Position numbers and translations under genes: made by a program. A stretch of DNA of 50,626 bases from Gammaproteobacteria bacterium (GTDB lineage Bacteria > Pseudomonadota > Gammaproteobacteria > Steroidobacterales > Woeseiaceae): NCBI GenBank assembly GCA_029884165.1, contig JAOUIH010000020.1, positions 1 through 50,626 on the forward strand, read 5' to 3'. Shown piece by piece: positions 40,559 to 49,465 of this stretch (position 1 is its first letter; each line of letters starts with the position of its first letter). The notes below the pieces were generated by a model. The model saw nothing but the letters and a program-made list of their open reading frames with translations, ran no database searches and was not told the DNA's origin.

Positions 40559-42112
40559 ATGCTCGGCATCTATCGCACAATTCCCGCAGCAGCCTGTTTC
40601 GGCCTGCTAGCCGCCTGCGCCACCGTCAATTTCGACTACCCGAAGCCCGGCTCGACGGCCTACGATCCCGCGGAGACACGCGCTACCGCGCTCGGTCGCG
40701 CCGTGACCGACCTGGTTGCAGGCCAGCCGGCAAACCACAGCGGCTTCCACATGCTGCCGGACGCGGTTGATGCGCTGGCGGCCCGGCTGGTGCTGGCAGC
40801 CCTCGCCGAGCGCAGCATCGACGCCCAGTACTACCTGATCAAGGCCGACGATGCCGGCCTCGCCTTCGTACGGAAGCTGCTGGAAGCGGCCGATCGCGGC
40901 GTCCGGGTTCGCCTGCTGGTCGACGACATGTTCATGCAGGGCCTGGACGTCGGCCTTGCGGCGCTCGATCACCATCCGAATATCGAAGTCCGGATCTTCA
41001 ACCCCTTCGCGAATCGCGGCGCGCGCTTCTGGGACGGCCTCACCGATCTGTCACGCGTCAACCGCCGCATGCACAACAAGTCGTTCACCGCGGACAACCA
41101 GGTCACGATCGTCGGCGGGCGCAACATCGCCGACGAATATTTCGGTTCCCGCGAGGACGCCGTTTTCGGCGATCTCGATTTCGTCGCGGTGGGCCCGGTG
41201 GTCGACGAAATATCGGCGAGCTTCGACGCCTACTGGAACCATGAGCGGGCGGCGCCGATAGGCGCGTTTGCGGCAATGCCGGATGACCCAGACGCCGCGC
41301 TCGAGGCGTTGCGCCGAAACCTGCAGGCAGCCCGCGAGCGCGTAACGAAGGCCGCATACGTCGAGGCGCTGAACAGGTCCGTGCTGACCTTTCTGGATGC
41401 CGACAGCGACAGTTTCGAGTGGGCCGAGTACACCGTCGCCGTCGACTCGCCCGACAAGTCCTTCAAAGACAGGGCGCCCGACACGGCCACGATACTGACG
41501 CCGCTGACCGAGTCGATCGGCGCGGCTACCGGGGAAGTCATCCTGGTTTCGCCCTACTTCGTACCCAGGAAGAGCGGCGTGGAGTCCCTGCTGGCACTCG
41601 AACGGCGCGGCGTCGAGGTCAAGGTCGTGACGAATTCACTCGCAGCAAACAACCAGTTCACCGTGCACGGCGGTTATGCACCGTCGCGGAAACCACTGCT
41701 GAAGGGCGGTGTGGAAATCTACGAGGTCCGGCGCGACGCGTATTTCTCCGGGCAGGAATTCGTCGCGGCCAGCGGCGCCAAGGCGACCCTGCACACGAAG
41801 GCATTCATCGTCGATCGCGAAGACTTTTTCGTCGGCTCCTTCAACTTCGATCCCCGCTCGGCCTACATCAACACGGAGCTCGGCGTCCTCATTCGCTCAG
41901 CCGAACTGGCAAGCGCTGCGGCGCAGCGCATTGAAGCGAGCGCCGCGGACGGGGCCTGGGAAGTCAAGCTCGACGATCGGGGCCGGCTGCGCTGGCACGG
42001 GGTGGGCGACGACGGGCAGCCGGTCGTGCTGACAAAGGAACCGCAAACAAGCTGGTGGGATCGTTTCCTCGCGGGCTTCGTGCGCATCCTCCCGATTCGC
42101 GGCCAGCTCTGA
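40559..42112 (+). CDS. Phospholipase D/cardiolipin synthase-family lipoprotein (ClsC-like)
   Basis: The 517-residue protein starts with a lipoprotein signal (lipobox LAAC, Cys20) and has two HKD motifs: HNKSFTADNQVTIVGGRN in the first half and HTKAFIVDREDFFVGSFN in the second. This arrangement matches the YmdC/ClsC-type phospholipase D family, which makes cardiolipin or exchanges phosphatidyl groups; a lipid-anchored periplasmic form is common in gammaproteobacteria. ATG 40559 follows GAGGA closely and starts the signal. The stop lies inside the left arm of a 55-bp hairpin. Confidence 0.88.
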   Translation: MLGIYRTIPAAACFGLLAACATVNFDYPKPGSTAYDPAETRATALGRAVTDLVAGQPANHSGFHMLPDAVDALAARLVLAALAERSIDAQYYLIKADDAGLAFVRKLLEAADRGVRVRLLVDDMFMQGLDVGLAALDHHPNIEVRIFNPFANRGARFWDGLTDLSRVNRRMHNKSFTADNQVTIVGGRNIADEYFGSREDAVFGDLDFVAVGPVVDEISASFDAYWNHERAAPIGAFAAMPDDPDAALEALRRNLQAARERVTKAAYVEALNRSVLTFLDADSDSFEWAEYTVAVDSPDKSFKDRAPDTATILTPLTESIGAATGEVILVSPYFVPRKSGVESLLALERRGVEVKVVTNSLAANNQFTVHGGYAPSRKPLLKGGVEIYEVRRDAYFSGQEFVAASGAKATLHTKAFIVDREDFFVGSFNFDPRSAYINTELGVLIRSAELASAAAQRIEASAADGAWEVKLDDRGRLRWHGVGDDGQPVVLTKEPQTSWWDRFLAGFVRILPIRGQL

Positions 42113-42165
42113 AACAGGGGGAGAACCGAAGTTTCTTCGAGAACCCTCGGTTCGACCCCTGTTTC
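42111..42165. terminator. Long hairpin between convergent genes
   Basis: GAAACAGGGG (42111-42120) pairs with CCCCTGTTTC (42156-42165), and GAACCGA (42123-42129) with TCGGTTC (42147-42153). The two helices are separated by GA opposite GA, a tandem G-A mismatch. Loop 17 nt. No long T run, but its place between the stops of two convergent genes suggests a bidirectional terminator or mRNA end-protecting structure. Confidence 0.6.
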
Positions 42166-42168
42166 ATT

Positions 42169-43857
42169 TCAGGCGAGCGGCGGGCGGCGGGGCTCGTGAC
42201 CCGGCACGGCCTCGAGCCCGCGCGTGAGCATCAGGAGCGTCGCCTCGGCGTAGAGTCTGCCGACCAGCAGGATGCCGGTGGGCATCCCGCTCGGGTCCAG
42301 CCCGTTCGGCACGCTGACGGCGGGGTGACCGGTCAGGCTGGTCGCGGCCAGCACCGGGCTGCCCCGGTGGGGCGCAGCGAGCACGTCGATATCGTCGAAC
42401 AGCTTCGCCAAGTCGGTCATCAGCAGCATGCGGCGCCGGTTGATTTGCAGGTACTCGACAGCCGGCACCAGCCGGGCGATGCGCATCAGCATGTCCTCGG
42501 GATCGTCGAGGTCCTGGTTGAAGTAGCGGATATCGCCGCTCGCGAGCAGCTCGTCGAATGCGGCCGCCTCGTCGACGAGCAGCATCTGTAATTCGTCCAT
42601 GACCGCATGCGCCGGCAGCCGGACCGGCGCGAGCTCGCAGCCGAGTTCGCGCAGTGCATCCAGCGTCGCGCGATCGTTCGCGCGCTCCGGGTCGGAGGAG
42701 TCGAAGGCCTCGTCGAGGTAGCCGACCCGCAGCGCCGGCAGGCGCGCCGACCCGTCGTAGTTGAACGGACGGTCGACGACCGCGAGATCCTGGTTGTCCG
42801 GGCCATGAATGGCGTCGAATACCACCGCGCAGTCCTCGGCCGAGCGGCACATCGGCCCGACCCTGTCGAGGCTCCAGCAGACCGGCATCGCGCCGTGCCG
42901 GCTGACGCGCCCGAAGGTCGGGCGCAACCCTGTGATGCCGCAATTCCGCGACGGCCCCAGTATGGAGCCCGTCGTGTCGGTGCCGATCGAAAAACCGACC
43001 AGGCCAGCGGCGGTCGCCGCTGCGGGTCCCGCGGAGGAGCCGCCCGCTCCCTGGTCCGGATTCCACGGGTTCTTCGTCTGCCCGCCGAACCAGATGTCGC
43101 CGCGTGCGATTTCGCCGGTCGCAAGCTTGGCGACGAGGACCGCCCCGGCCTCCTCGAGGCGGCGAACGACAGTAGCATCCATATCGATCACCTGCCCCCG
43201 GTACGCTTCGAAGCCCCAGGTCGTGCGATAGCCGCGGGTCGCGAGCAGATCCTTCACGCCCCAGGGGATGCCGTGCAGCGGACCGCGGTACTCGCCGCGG
43301 GCGATCTCGTGATCCGCGCGGCTCGCCTGCTCGAGCGCGAGTTCCTCGGTCAGCGTAACCACGCAGTTCAGCGCGGCGTCGTGGCGCTTCAGGCGCTCGA
43401 GATACATCCGGGTCAGCTCGAGGGACCCGAGCCGGCGCGTCTCGATCAGGCGGGAGAGCTGCGTGAGCGGCCAGCAGGCGAGCTCCTCCAGCTGTGCCGG
43501 GCGTGCCGCGTCGCCGCGCGGGCCGAGCCGGAACGGCCGTCGCTCGGTCTCGAACACCTGCCCCGGTATGGCGGGGTTGAAGTAGAGCGGTGGCGGTACG
43601 GACTGGTCGATCGCGAGCGCACGCAATTCCGCGTACATCGCGATGTTCGAACGCACGCCCGCCAGCATGCGCTCGACATCCTCCGGCTCGAACTCGAGGC
43701 CGGCGACACGCGCTGCAGCGGCGAGCATCTCCGCGCTGAGTTCCCGTTCGCCTCCGCCCGACGCGGCCCACAGCGCGCCGGCGAGCAACGGCGAACCGAG
43801 GCCCGCGCCCGAACAGGCCGCCAGGAAAAAGCGTCGATCGAGCAAGGTCCCGGTCAC
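42169..43857 (-). CDS. Exported amidase (amidase signature family)
   Basis: The 562-residue protein begins with a twin-arginine-like signal (LLDRRFFLAACSGAG, Arg8-Arg9). The amidase-signature catalytic set is present: lysine in HGIPWGVKDLL, the glycine/serine loop GAGGSSAGPAAA and the nucleophile region GFSIGTDTTGSILGP. It probably hydrolyses an amide outside the cytoplasm. The GTG at 43857 overlaps the TGA of the upstream phosphodiesterase gene (GTGA), so the two are likely cotranslated. The last residues end inside a compact C-terminus typical of the family. Confidence 0.9.
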   Translation of the reverse strand: MTGTLLDRRFFLAACSGAGLGSPLLAGALWAASGGGERELSAEMLAAAARVAGLEFEPEDVERMLAGVRSNIAMYAELRALAIDQSVPPPLYFNPAIPGQVFETERRPFRLGPRGDAARPAQLEELACWPLTQLSRLIETRRLGSLELTRMYLERLKRHDAALNCVVTLTEELALEQASRADHEIARGEYRGPLHGIPWGVKDLLATRGYRTTWGFEAYRGQVIDMDATVVRRLEEAGAVLVAKLATGEIARGDIWFGGQTKNPWNPDQGAGGSSAGPAAATAAGLVGFSIGTDTTGSILGPSRNCGITGLRPTFGRVSRHGAMPVCWSLDRVGPMCRSAEDCAVVFDAIHGPDNQDLAVVDRPFNYDGSARLPALRVGYLDEAFDSSDPERANDRATLDALRELGCELAPVRLPAHAVMDELQMLLVDEAAAFDELLASGDIRYFNQDLDDPEDMLMRIARLVPAVEYLQINRRRMLLMTDLAKLFDDIDVLAAPHRGSPVLAATSLTGHPAVSVPNGLDPSGMPTGILLVGRLYAEATLLMLTRGLEAVPGHEPRRPPLA

Positions 43858-45125
43858 GGCTGCAGCTCCGGCCCCAGCAGCGGCAGCAGCCGGCCGGGAT
43901 CGCCGTCGCCGGGGCCGTCCGCCTCGAGTTCGAGGATCGTCATCATCAGTGGATACACGTCGACGGCGTCGATCGCCGGGATGCGCAACGCCTGCGGCAG
44001 GCGCGGACCCGTGGCGAGGAAGATGCCGTGCATTTCGGCGAACTCGGGTGCCCAGCCGTGATCCCCTGCCGACAGCCCGACCGGGTTGCGGCGGCTCGCC
44101 ATGACCGCGTACTGCGGGTCCGCCTGCGCGATGACGTCCGGCAGCAACGAGTCGTCGCGCAGCTTCCACGCCGCCGGCGCGCCGCCCGGGACGACCGCCT
44201 GCCCGAAACGCCACACCTCGTTGATCAGCTCGCAGATCACGTTGGCACGAGTCGGGTCGGGCTCGTCGAAATACAGGAAGCTCACCGAGCCGTGGTCGAT
44301 GGCCCGCACGCCGTCGAGGTTGACGACCTCGTCGATGACGAAAGGCGTCGCGCCGGGCCGGTAGCCGGCCTGGCCGTGATCCGAAACGACCAGCAGGTAA
44401 ACCTGGTCCGCGACGGGCAGCGCGGCGATGCCGTCCCGCAGGCGCTGCAGCCAGCCCTCCACCAGGGCGATGGCGCCGAGGCTCTGCGCGGAACCCACGC
44501 CGTAATCATGCGTCGCCCGGTCGACGTGCTCGAAATACAGCGTAATGAAATGCGGCCGCCGCTCCGCCGGCAGGGCGAGCCACTCGAGCACCTGATCCAC
44601 GCGCACGTTGCCGCCGACCGACGGGTTGAACGGGTTCCAGTAGGTCGGGCGAACGCCCGAAATCTCGGCCTCGGTCCCGACGAAAAAATACGCCGCCGTA
44701 ACCATGCCCTGCTGCTCCGCCGCGACCCAGGCGGGCAGGCCGCCGTACCAGCTGCCGTCGCCGACGGCTTCGCGGTCGCGCAGGCTGTAGAAGCCCGACC
44801 GGTCGGCCGACGGGAAGCGGTTGCCGATGAGGCGATGCCGCGCCGGGTACAGGCCGGTCGCGATCGAGTAATGGTTCGGGAAAGTCAGCGTCGGGTAGAC
44901 CGGGATCAGCGCGTCGGCACGCACGCCTTCGGCGGCTATGCTGTCGAGCACGGGGGTATCGTAACGGGTCAGGAAGCTCGCGCCGAAGCCATCGATCGAC
45001 ACGAGGATTACGTACGGCTTATCCAGGTGCCTGGCCACGTTTCGGCCGCCGGAACCCGCCGCCAGCGCGGAGCTCGCGACGATGAGCAGGCAGGCCCTGA
45101 GGCAAAGGCGAGCAGCGATGCGCAA
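43854..45125 (-). CDS. Alkaline phosphatase-superfamily phosphodiesterase (NPP type), secreted
   Basis: The protein (423 residues from TTG 45125) has a signal peptide and the nucleotide pyrophosphatase/phosphodiesterase pattern: ILVSIDGFG with a metal-binding Asp, the catalytic threonine in PTLTFPNHYSIATGLYP, HVDRATHDYG and SDHGQ. It should cleave phosphodiester or pyrophosphate bonds of nucleotides or lipids in the periplasm. TTG 45125 is preferred because GGGAGA lies seven bases upstream and the signal peptide starts there; TTG 45146 has no ribosome site. It is the first gene of a pair with the amidase. Confidence 0.87.
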   Translation of the reverse strand: MRIAARLCLRACLLIVASSALAAGSGGRNVARHLDKPYVILVSIDGFGASFLTRYDTPVLDSIAAEGVRADALIPVYPTLTFPNHYSIATGLYPARHRLIGNRFPSADRSGFYSLRDREAVGDGSWYGGLPAWVAAEQQGMVTAAYFFVGTEAEISGVRPTYWNPFNPSVGGNVRVDQVLEWLALPAERRPHFITLYFEHVDRATHDYGVGSAQSLGAIALVEGWLQRLRDGIAALPVADQVYLLVVSDHGQAGYRPGATPFVIDEVVNLDGVRAIDHGSVSFLYFDEPDPTRANVICELINEVWRFGQAVVPGGAPAAWKLRDDSLLPDVIAQADPQYAVMASRRNPVGLSAGDHGWAPEFAEMHGIFLATGPRLPQALRIPAIDAVDVYPLMMTILELEADGPGDGDPGRLLPLLGPELQP

Positions 45126-45189
45126 GCCGAATCTCCCGTCGGGCAACCGGCCCGAAGCCCGGTCGCTTTTCCATTATGCTAGCCCGATC

Positions 45190-46911
45190 ATGTCGCCGGC
45201 GAACACAGCACGCAACCTGGCCTCCCTGAAGCTCGCGGGTGTCGCCGTTCTCGTCGGGGCTGCCGCGGGCGCGGGCGCAATCCTGTTCTGGTTCGTTGTT
45301 GCCGAAATCCAGGGCCTGCTCTACGCTGCGGGCCCGACGAACCTGCACTCCGCGGCTGCGGGACTCCCGTGGTGGCAGCTCCTCTTGGTGCCTGCCGTCG
45401 GCGGCTTGGCAATAGGGCAGTTCGTGCACCGCTACATGATCGAGCGGCGCCCGCAGGGTGTTGCTGACGTCATCGAGGCGGCCGCACTGCGCGGGGGCCA
45501 CCTGTCGCCGCGCAACGGCCTGGCGGCCGCGCTGGTCAGCGCCGCCTCGATAGGTTGCGGCGCCTCCGTCGGCCGCGAAGGCCCGATCGTTCACCTCGGC
45601 GCGACGCTCGGGTCGTGGCTCGCCCGGCGTCTCCGTATTCCGCAGGGCCAGGTGCGCCGCCTGATCGGTTGCGGCGTCGCCGCCGGCATTGCCGCATCGT
45701 TCAATGCGCCCATCGCCGGCGCGGTTTTTGCGATCGAAGTCGTCATCGGCAAGTACACGCTGCACAGCTTCGCCCCGGTCGCGATCAGCACGGTCATCGG
45801 CACCTCGGTCAGCCGCCTGTATTACGGCAGCGAGCCGGCCCTCAGCATTCCAGAGCACGCGGCAACCTCGCTCGCGCAGATCCCGGTGTATGCGCTGCTC
45901 GGGATACTCAGCGCAGGCGTTGCAATCGCGTTCCTGCGGTCCGTCGAACTGAGCCAGGATCTCTTCGAGCGACTGCGTTGCCCGGCCCGTTTCCGGCCCG
46001 CGCTGGCAGGCATCGGGGTCGGCGCGCTGGCCATCGTCGTGCCGCAGGTCCTAGGTGTCGGCTACGAGACCACGAGCCTGGCGCTCGACGAACTGCTCTC
46101 GCTCGAGCTGCTGCTCGCGATACTGCTGGCAAAACTGATCGCATCCGGGCTCTGCCTCGGCGGCGGATTCGGCGGCGGTGTCTTCTCGCCTTCGCTTTTT
46201 CTCGGCGCGATGGTGGGCGGCGCATTCGGTGTGATCTTCGAGTCGATCTATCCGGAGGCCTCGGCCGGCTACAGCGCTTACACGATCGTCGGCATGGGCG
46301 CGGTTGCCGGCGCCGTGCTCGGCGCGCCGCTGTCGACGACGCTCATCGTGTTCGAGATGACCGGCGACTACGCGCTGACGCTGGCGGTGATGCTCGCGAC
46401 GATCACGAGTTCGATACTCGTCAACGATGTGTGGGGCAGAACCTTCTTCCGCTGGCAGCTGGAGAGGCGGGGCATCGAACTGAGTTTCGGCCAGGCCGAG
46501 CAGCTGGCCGGCCAGCTGCGGATGGCGGAGTTGATGAGCCGGGACGTGGCGCTCGTCGCCCTGTCGGCCACGCGGGACGAGATCGCGGAAGCGCTCGGCA
46601 AGGGCGCCCCCGTCTACGTCGTCGATGACAAGGGCAGGTTCGCAGGTATGATCGGCTGGGAAGGCCTGTGGGGGGCGGGCAGCGACGCCACGGCGGCGGA
46701 CATCGCCGAGCAGGTCGCCGTACTGTCGGTCGACGACGACCTGGTGCGTGCGATAACGCTGTCCGGCTTGGAGCGCGCGACGGCGTTCCCCGTCGTGCCG
46801 CCCGGGGACGAAGGCGGCGTGGCCGGCTTCGTCACGGTCAAGAAGATCATGAATGCCTACCAGGGCGTGCTGGACCGGGTCGTGCGCGAAGAGCGCTCGT
46901 TCGGCGATTGA
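45190..46911 (+). CDS. ClC-family chloride channel/antiporter with CBS-like C-terminus
   Basis: The 573-residue membrane protein has the ClC motifs GREGPIVHLGATLGSW (gating glutamate in GREGP) and GFGGGVFSPSLFLGAMVGGAFG, with about ten hydrophobic segments up to residue 415. The last 150 residues hold CBS-type sequence (LMSRDVALVALSATRDEIAEAL, PVYVVDDKGRFAGMI). The segment NAPIAGAVFAIEVVIG has Val where E. coli ClcA has its internal proton glutamate (E203), so proton coupling may differ. The ATG at 45190 lacks a clear ribosome site. It is divergent from the phosphodiesterase gene. Confidence 0.88.
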   Translation: MSPANTARNLASLKLAGVAVLVGAAAGAGAILFWFVVAEIQGLLYAAGPTNLHSAAAGLPWWQLLLVPAVGGLAIGQFVHRYMIERRPQGVADVIEAAALRGGHLSPRNGLAAALVSAASIGCGASVGREGPIVHLGATLGSWLARRLRIPQGQVRRLIGCGVAAGIAASFNAPIAGAVFAIEVVIGKYTLHSFAPVAISTVIGTSVSRLYYGSEPALSIPEHAATSLAQIPVYALLGILSAGVAIAFLRSVELSQDLFERLRCPARFRPALAGIGVGALAIVVPQVLGVGYETTSLALDELLSLELLLAILLAKLIASGLCLGGGFGGGVFSPSLFLGAMVGGAFGVIFESIYPEASAGYSAYTIVGMGAVAGAVLGAPLSTTLIVFEMTGDYALTLAVMLATITSSILVNDVWGRTFFRWQLERRGIELSFGQAEQLAGQLRMAELMSRDVALVALSATRDEIAEALGKGAPVYVVDDKGRFAGMIGWEGLWGAGSDATAADIAEQVAVLSVDDDLVRAITLSGLERATAFPVVPPGDEGGVAGFVTVKKIMNAYQGVLDRVVREERSFGD

Positions 46912-47010
46912 ACCGAAGATGCCTGGTTCGACGCATTCAGTGTGCCAAAAGATACACCCGACCCGGCGGGCGGCCGGGCCGAGGATCAGAACCCATCGCG
47001 GAGGATGCAG

Positions 47011-47943
47011 ATGACCAATAGACTTTCCCTGACAGCCCTCGTGCTGCTGCTGGCGGCGGCCGCCGCTATGGCTCAGGAAGCGGCACCGGAGGCGCCGGCC
47101 GATGCATCGCCGGGCCGGCTCAAGATCTATATCTCGGCCGACATGGAGGGCATCGCCGGAGTCGTATCCGACGCCCAGCTCGGTCCCGAAGGCTGGGAGT
47201 ACGGTCGGTTCCGCGAATTCATGACCGGCGAGGTCAACGCGGCGATCGACGCCGCCCGCGCCGCGGGGGCAACGGACATACTCGTCAGCGATTCGCACGG
47301 CAACGGCCAGAGCCTGCTCCTGGACGGCCTGCCGCCGGACGTCATGGTGGTCCGCTCCTGGCCGCGTCCGCTCGGCATGATGGAAGGTATCGACGAGTCC
47401 TTCGATGGCGTGATCTTCATCGGCTACCACTCCAGCACGGACAACACGCGCGGCGTGCGGGCGCATACGATGTCGAGCGCGAATATCACCAGCCTGCGCC
47501 TGAACGGCCGCATCATGTCGGAGGGCAGCCTGAATGCGGCCATCGCGGGACACTTCGGCGTGCCGGTCATCATGGTGTCGGGCGACGACGTCGCGGTCGC
47601 CGAGAACCAGGTGATCGTGGGCAACATGGAAGGCGCCGTCGTCAAGTGGGCTCTCGGCTTCCATTCGGCGCGGACGCTGACTCCCGAGGCGGCACAGGAG
47701 GTCATCCGCACCCGGGCGTCGTCGGCGATCACCCGCATCGACGAGTTCCGGCCCTACGTGCTCGAGCCGCCGATCGAGGTCGAGCTGAGCCTGAAGCATT
47801 ACCGCCCGGTCGAGCTGCTCGGTTACCTGCCGAATGTCGAGCGCGTCAACTCGCACACGATCCGGTTCGTCGCAGAGGATATGACCGAGGTATCGAGGTT
47901 CCTTGGCTTCGTGACAAACTTCCGCGTTGACCTGCAACCCTGA
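47011..47943 (+). CDS. M55-family D-aminopeptidase (DppA-like), secreted
   Basis: The 310-residue protein has a signal peptide (about 1-20, ending AAAMA) and the M55 zinc motifs: IYISADMEGIAGVV near the start of the mature part, VSDSHGNG, and FIGYHSS. Bacillus DppA, the type member, is a decameric D-aminopeptidase acting on D-Ala peptides. A secreted version could recycle peptidoglycan-derived D-amino acid peptides. GGAGG ends six bases before the ATG at 47011; the longer frame upstream lacks a signal. The lipoprotein amidohydrolase follows after 10 bp. Confidence 0.9.
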   Translation: MTNRLSLTALVLLLAAAAAMAQEAAPEAPADASPGRLKIYISADMEGIAGVVSDAQLGPEGWEYGRFREFMTGEVNAAIDAARAAGATDILVSDSHGNGQSLLLDGLPPDVMVVRSWPRPLGMMEGIDESFDGVIFIGYHSSTDNTRGVRAHTMSSANITSLRLNGRIMSEGSLNAAIAGHFGVPVIMVSGDDVAVAENQVIVGNMEGAVVKWALGFHSARTLTPEAAQEVIRTRASSAITRIDEFRPYVLEPPIEVELSLKHYRPVELLGYLPNVERVNSHTIRFVAEDMTEVSRFLGFVTNFRVDLQP

Positions 47944-47953
47944 GGAGCAGCAC

Positions 47954-49345
47954 ATGCCTGAACGATCGACGCCGGCGCTGGTAGCGCTTGCAGTCCTCGG
48001 CCTTTGCGCCTGCACGCCGCCCGAGCAGGCGCGCGGCATCGCGATCAGCGACGTCACGGTGATCGATGCCACCAACGGCGTACGCGAACACCAGACCGTG
48101 ATCTTCGACGGCGACGAGATCACCGCGGTACTGCCGGCAGACGGCCCGATCCCGGCGGTTACGGACACGATCGATGGCAGCGGCGGGTACCTGATCCCTG
48201 GCCTCTGGGACATGCACGTGCATCTTACCTACGACGAGCGCTTCACCGAGGCTATGCCGGCGATGTTCCTCGCTTACGGCATCACGAGCGTGCGCGATAC
48301 CGGCGGGATGATCCCGCTGCTCGAGCCGGTCGTCGGGCGCATGCGGGCGCCGGACGCGATCGCGCCGCGCGTATTTTTCAGCGGGCCCCTGCAGGACGGA
48401 CGCTTCGTCGTCTACGACGGCGACTCGAGGCCCGAGATCGGGGCGCAGAACGCGACGCCCGAAGCAGCACGTGCAAGCGTCAACGCGCTGGCCGATGCCG
48501 GAGTAGACTTCATCAAGGTTTACGAGATGGTCACGCCGGCGGTGTTCGAAGCGCTGGTCGGCACGGCGCGGCAGCGCGGACTGCCGGTCGCGGCGCATGT
48601 GCCACTGTCGATGCTCGCGAGCCAGGCGGGGCCCGCGGTCGACTCCATGGAACACCTGCGCAACATCGAGCTGGACTGCGCGGACAACGGTGCCGCACTG
48701 TACGAGGAGCGGCTCACTATCCTGAACTCGCACGAACAGGGTGCGGGCTTCGAGCTTCGTTCCAGGTTGCACGCACTGCAGCGCCTGCCCGCGATCGGCC
48801 GCCACGACGAAGCGCGCTGCGCGCGCACGATCGCGACTCTCGCCTCGACGATCCAGGTACCTACGCTGCGTCTGCTCACGCTGTCGTTGCATCCACCCTT
48901 CGTGCGCGAGGACTGGGCCGACGGCCTGTCGCATACGCCGGCGGAAGCCGCGGCAGACTGGGCCAGGGCAGGTACGGAATGGCTTACTGCCGAAGAACCC
49001 CGCGACACGACTTACGATGAATGGGGCCTAAGGATGGTTGGCCGCATGCATGCGGCCGGCGTGCCGATCGCTGCGGGGACGGACACCCCGATCGGCTACG
49101 CGATTCCCGGCTACAGCCTGCATACCGAACTCGAGCGCCTGGTTGAGGCCGGCCTGGCGCCGCTCGAGGCGATCGGCGCGGCGACGTTGCGGCCCGCCGA
49201 GTTCTTCTCGCTGCAGGGCGAGATGGGCGCGATCGAGGCCGGCATGCGCGCCGACCTCGTGCTGCTGGACGCGGACCCGCTGGCCGACATCCGCAACACG
49301 CGCCGGATCCGGGCCGTCGTCAGCAAGGGGCAGCCGGTCAACTGA
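47954..49345 (+). CDS. Lipoprotein amidohydrolase
   Basis: The 463-residue protein has a lipoprotein signal with lipobox LCAC (Cys20) and amidohydrolase metal motifs: HVH at 88-90 (DMHVHL), lysine in DFIKVYEM, histidines in AAHVPLS and MEHL, and aspartate in AAGTDTPIG. The overall pattern is that of imidazolonepropionase-like and Xaa-Pro dipeptidase-like enzymes. GAGGAG lies six bases before the ATG. It forms a likely operon with the M55 D-aminopeptidase, suggesting successive steps on modified peptides. Confidence 0.88.
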   Translation: MPERSTPALVALAVLGLCACTPPEQARGIAISDVTVIDATNGVREHQTVIFDGDEITAVLPADGPIPAVTDTIDGSGGYLIPGLWDMHVHLTYDERFTEAMPAMFLAYGITSVRDTGGMIPLLEPVVGRMRAPDAIAPRVFFSGPLQDGRFVVYDGDSRPEIGAQNATPEAARASVNALADAGVDFIKVYEMVTPAVFEALVGTARQRGLPVAAHVPLSMLASQAGPAVDSMEHLRNIELDCADNGAALYEERLTILNSHEQGAGFELRSRLHALQRLPAIGRHDEARCARTIATLASTIQVPTLRLLTLSLHPPFVREDWADGLSHTPAEAAADWARAGTEWLTAEEPRDTTYDEWGLRMVGRMHAAGVPIAAGTDTPIGYAIPGYSLHTELERLVEAGLAPLEAIGAATLRPAEFFSLQGEMGAIEAGMRADLVLLDADPLADIRNTRRIRAVVSKGQPVN

Positions 49346-49372
49346 TCAGCCCGTAATCGTTTCTTAATACGG

Positions 49373-49406
49373 CTGTCACAGGGTCTCCACAAACCCCTCC
49401 TAAAGT
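49373..49406 (+). promoter_or_regulatory. Possible PHO-box-like site and -10 of the surface lipoprotein gene
   Basis: CTGTCACAGGGTCTCCAC (49373-49390) has a good first half of a PHO box (consensus CTGTCAT, 4 bp, CTGTCAT) and a poor second half. It ends exactly 10 bp before a -10-like TAAAGT (49401-49406), the spacing known for PhoB-dependent promoters. The match is partial, so confidence is low. Confidence 0.3.
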
Positions 49407-49419
49407 AGCGCCCCATGAA

Positions 49420-49439
49420 CGGCGCGCCGCGGCGCGCCG
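49420..49439. repeat. Perfect 20-bp GC palindrome in the leader of the surface lipoprotein gene
   Basis: CGGCGCGCCGCGGCGCGCCG reads the same on both strands and contains GGCGCGCC twice. It ends 26 bp before the ATG, so the mRNA would carry a strong GC hairpin just upstream of GGAG (49455-49458). Confidence 0.7.
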
Positions 49440-49465
49440 GCGCCTACAGGAAGTGGAGACCTTAA

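Noticed and set aside
42147..42165. GGTTCGACCCC resembles the T-arm of a tRNA.
   Set aside because: The bases pair with the left side of the 55-bp hairpin. No acceptor stem, anticodon arm or CCA end is present.
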